Positions 62,558 through 64,000 of a DNA stretch of 64,000 bases are shown one piece after another. The position numbers and the translations under genes were made by a program. Source of the DNA: Thermosyntropha lipolytica DSM 11003 (GTDB taxonomy: Bacteria > Bacillota > Syntrophomonadia > Syntrophomonadales > Syntrophomonadaceae). A model generated the notes under the pieces. It ran no database searches. It had not been told where the DNA came from and saw only the letters and a program-made list of their open reading frames with translations. The stretch spans positions 44,852-108,851 of the forward strand of contig NZ_FQWY01000003.1 of assembly GCF_900129805.1 (NCBI RefSeq), written 5' to 3'. Each line of letters opens with the position of its first letter. Positions within the stretch are counted from its first letter, which is position 1.

Positions 62558-63327
62558 TAGGCGCTTTAGTTGAATATCTTTCTTTAATTATAATCCTGAT
62601 ATTTATCTTAAGCATGTCGGTGAAAATAGTCCCTGAATACGAAAGGGCGGTTCTTTTCCGCTTAGGAAGGCTGGTAGGGGTAAGAGGCCCGGGGCTTTTT
62701 CTCATCATCCCTTTCATCGACCGCATTGAAAAAGTTTCCCTGCGTACCGTAGTAGTAGATGTTCCCCCCCAGGAAGTAATAACCAAAGACAATGTAAGCT
62801 GTACCGTAAATGCCGTTCTCTACTACCGGGTAGTCGAACCGGACAAAGCCATCGTCAATGTGGAAAGATACCACCTGGCCACCAACCAGCTGGCTCAGAC
62901 TACCCTGCGCAGCGTAGTCGGTACTGCGGAACTGGATGAAGTCTTATCCGAGCGGGAAAAGCTGAACCAGACCATCCAGCAGATCGTAGATGAAACAACC
63001 AATCCCTGGGGCATAAAAGTGATATCTACCGAAATAAAAGATGTGGTTCTGCCGACTGAAATGCAAAAAGCCCTGGCCAAGCAGGCCCAGGCCGAAAGAG
63101 AAAGAAGGGCTGCCATCATCCAGGCCGAAGGGGAAAAACAGGCAGCGCAGCTCATATCTGAAGCTGGTCGCATCTTAAGCGAACAGGAAGGGGCCTTAAC
63201 TGTAAGAATGCTCAGAGCCTTAACCGAAGTTGCTAATTCCAACAACACCACTGTACTCTTCCCGGTACCCATGGAATTGCGAAGCCTTTTCCCGGCTACC
63301 CAGCCGGCAGGGGAGAAAAAAGAATAG
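62554..63327 (+). CDS. slipin family (SPFH/stomatin-like) protein
   Basis: 257 residues. One N-terminal membrane hairpin or helix (about 6-24), then the SPFH domain with VPEYERAVLFRLGRLVGVRG near 27-46, GPGLFLIIPFIDRIEKVSLR and TLRSVVGTAELDEVLSEREK near 117-136, followed by a helical region (QAQAERERRAAIIQAEGEKQ near 177-196). Slipins assemble at membranes and are cleaved by their NfeD partner in archaea (PH1510/PH1511). The ATGA overlap with the NfeD gene confirms the operon; it ends in a dispersed repeat unit. Confidence 0.94.
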   Translation: MIGALVEYLSLIIILIFILSMSVKIVPEYERAVLFRLGRLVGVRGPGLFLIIPFIDRIEKVSLRTVVVDVPPQEVITKDNVSCTVNAVLYYRVVEPDKAIVNVERYHLATNQLAQTTLRSVVGTAELDEVLSEREKLNQTIQQIVDETTNPWGIKVISTEIKDVVLPTEMQKALAKQAQAERERRAAIIQAEGEKQAAQLISEAGRILSEQEGALTVRMLRALTEVANSNNTTVLFPVPMELRSLFPATQPAGEKKE

Positions 63328-63331
63328 TTTC

Positions 63332-63376
63332 ATTTGGGGACGGTTCTTTTTTTAAAAACTGTTACGAATCGTAACA
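63332..63376 (+). repeat. dispersed repeat unit after the slipin gene
   Basis: ATTTGGGGACGGTTCTTTTT, then AAAAACTGTTACGAATCGTAAC. Here the distal motif GTTACGA-A-TCGTAAC is a perfect palindrome around one central base. It begins 5 bases after the stop. Confidence 0.9.
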
Positions 63377-63436
63377 ACTTGAAAAGAAGGGAGCCGTCAG
63401 GAAGGGTGAAAATGCCGGGTACTGGTTCAGGCTTCT

Positions 63437-63492
63437 GATTACCCGGGCTTTCAGTAGAGAGGATAGAGGAGTTAAAGAAGAGCCTGAATTAA
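63437..63492 (+). pseudogene. remnant of the 3' end of an Rpn-family gene
   Basis: The stretch encodes LPGLSVERIEELKKSLN and a stop, matching the end of the Rpn protein at 30530-31474 (ITGLSVEKIEELKKKLN). The DNA is also clearly alike, but no frame continues upstream. It is a decayed remnant, 286 bases before a full-length-looking copy. The 63493-63778 region between them holds two weak hairpins (63574-63592 and 63606-63628) and the duplicated promoter region. Confidence 0.75.
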
Positions 63493-63605
63493 GGAAAAGA
63501 TCAGATGCCAGGCAGATCAAAAAAACAGACCTGGTATTCTGAAGAGTAATAAAATTCGATATATATACCAGATGTGGGTACAATTTGCCCACTTTTATTT
63601 TTATG

Positions 63606-63628
63606 AAAGCCTGTTTTCCGGCTTTTTT
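63606..63628 (+). terminator. weak terminator candidate in the Rpn intergenic region
   Basis: AAAGCC (63606-63611) and GGCTTT (63620-63625) pair over an 8-base loop and are followed by TTT. Confidence 0.45.
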
Positions 63629-63778
63629 AAGGGGTTAACTGATAAAGTCAGGAGTTTTGAAATTGTAGACTTTGAAAACTCTGCACCACAAATCCCCTTA
63701 AAAAATTTACTTTTTATGGTACAATAAAAGAGAAAATAGTTTATAAAGCCTATTCTTAAGGAAAGGAACCGTATCCTT

Positions 63779-64000
63779 ATGGATATACGCAACATAGATG
63801 ACAAATACTTCAAAGAAGTAATAGAAAACCCTGAGCTAGCAGCCAGCCTTATGGAGATTATACTGCCAGAAGAAATTAAAGAGATAATCGATTTAGAAAA
63901 CTTAAAGCTGGAAAAAGACAGCTTTATAAGCGGAGAGCTTAAGGAGGCTTATTCTGACCTGCTCTTTAGGGCAGGACTGGGGGAAGGAGAAGAGGTATAT
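63779..64000 (+). CDS. Rpn family nuclease, second copy (runs off the right edge)
   Basis: 74 codons to the window end. The protein (MDIRNIDDKYFKEVIENPEL onward) differs from the first 74 residues of the Rpn protein at 30530 at only six positions by my reading, and Asp60 of the PD-(D/E)xK site is kept. The 80 bases upstream are also nearly identical (from TTAAAA at 63698 through TACAAT to the ribosome binding site AAGGAAAGGAA), so promoter and gene were duplicated together. Whether the 3' part is intact cannot be seen. Confidence 0.85.
   Translation, partial: MDIRNIDDKYFKEVIENPELAASLMEIILPEEIKEIIDLENLKLEKDSFISGELKEAYSDLLFRAGLGEGEEVY

Overview
The window looks like a chromosomal segment of an endospore-forming, Gram-positive Clostridia-type bacterium (Firmicutes) of moderate G+C. 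The evidence is direct: spoVT, spoIIE, yabP, yabQ, fin, a germinant-receptor operon, SpoVB/MurJ-type flippase, DivIC, BirA-type regulation of bioY, strong AGGAGG ribosome binding sites and many TTG/GTG starts. The order pth-fin-mfd-spoVT-yabM-mazG-(hup)-rqcP-yabP-yabQ-divIC-yabR-spoIIE-tilS-ftsH is the classic Bacillus/Clostridium backbone. A relative of Syntrophomonas or the Peptococcaceae is my guess from gene content only. No rRNA, tRNA, CRISPR array, prophage or complete insertion sequence was seen.

Layout. (1) 1-5065: cell-surface polysaccharide genes, two glycosyltransferases, an O-antigen-ligase-like protein and the pyruvyl transferase CsaB, in two divergent groups. (2) 5207-12348: glmU, prs, ctc/rplY, pth, fin, mfd. 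(3) 12345-19085, minus strand: a seven-gene germinant-receptor operon in the order B-A-C-D-C-D-B. (4) 19329-35400: the sporulation and division backbone from spoVT to ftsH and ndk. It is interrupted by a minus-strand island (unknown gene plus an AbiEii/DUF6922 toxin-antitoxin pair) and by an Rpn-family nuclease gene between spoIIE and tilS. (5) 35563-47320: vitamin and cofactor supply: folP, folB, folK; a DUF2520 reductase with panB, panC, panD; nadA, nadB, nadC; bioY under a BirA operator; a P1 peptidase; coaX. (6) 47313-53371: dusB, an XRE regulator, a pair of poorly understood proteins, greA, lysS and a small membrane protein. (7) 53471-63327: envelope genes: TagO/WecA-type transferase, LCP ligase, MBOAT acyltransferase with an SGNH-like partner, a multidomain amidase, and an NfeD protease with a slipin. 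(8) 63328-64000: decayed and partial Rpn genes.

How the parts fit. The envelope genes at both ends could build, ligate, pyruvylate and acylate a wall or surface polymer. GlmU, Prs and the NAD, CoA, folate and biotin genes supply precursors. The sporulation genes span forespore regulation, cortex/coat assembly and germination.

Most notable features are the compound ger operon; a consensus promoter followed by a terminator-like hairpin in the greA leader, reminiscent of E. coli GraL; a dispersed repeat (GGGGACGGTTCTTTTTTT ... ACGAATCG) that follows four envelope genes and forms an inverted cluster downstream of dusB; an NfeD gene whose perfect Shine-Dalgarno is correctly spaced only from an ATA codon; and a DUF2520 protein where a ketopantoate reductase is expected.
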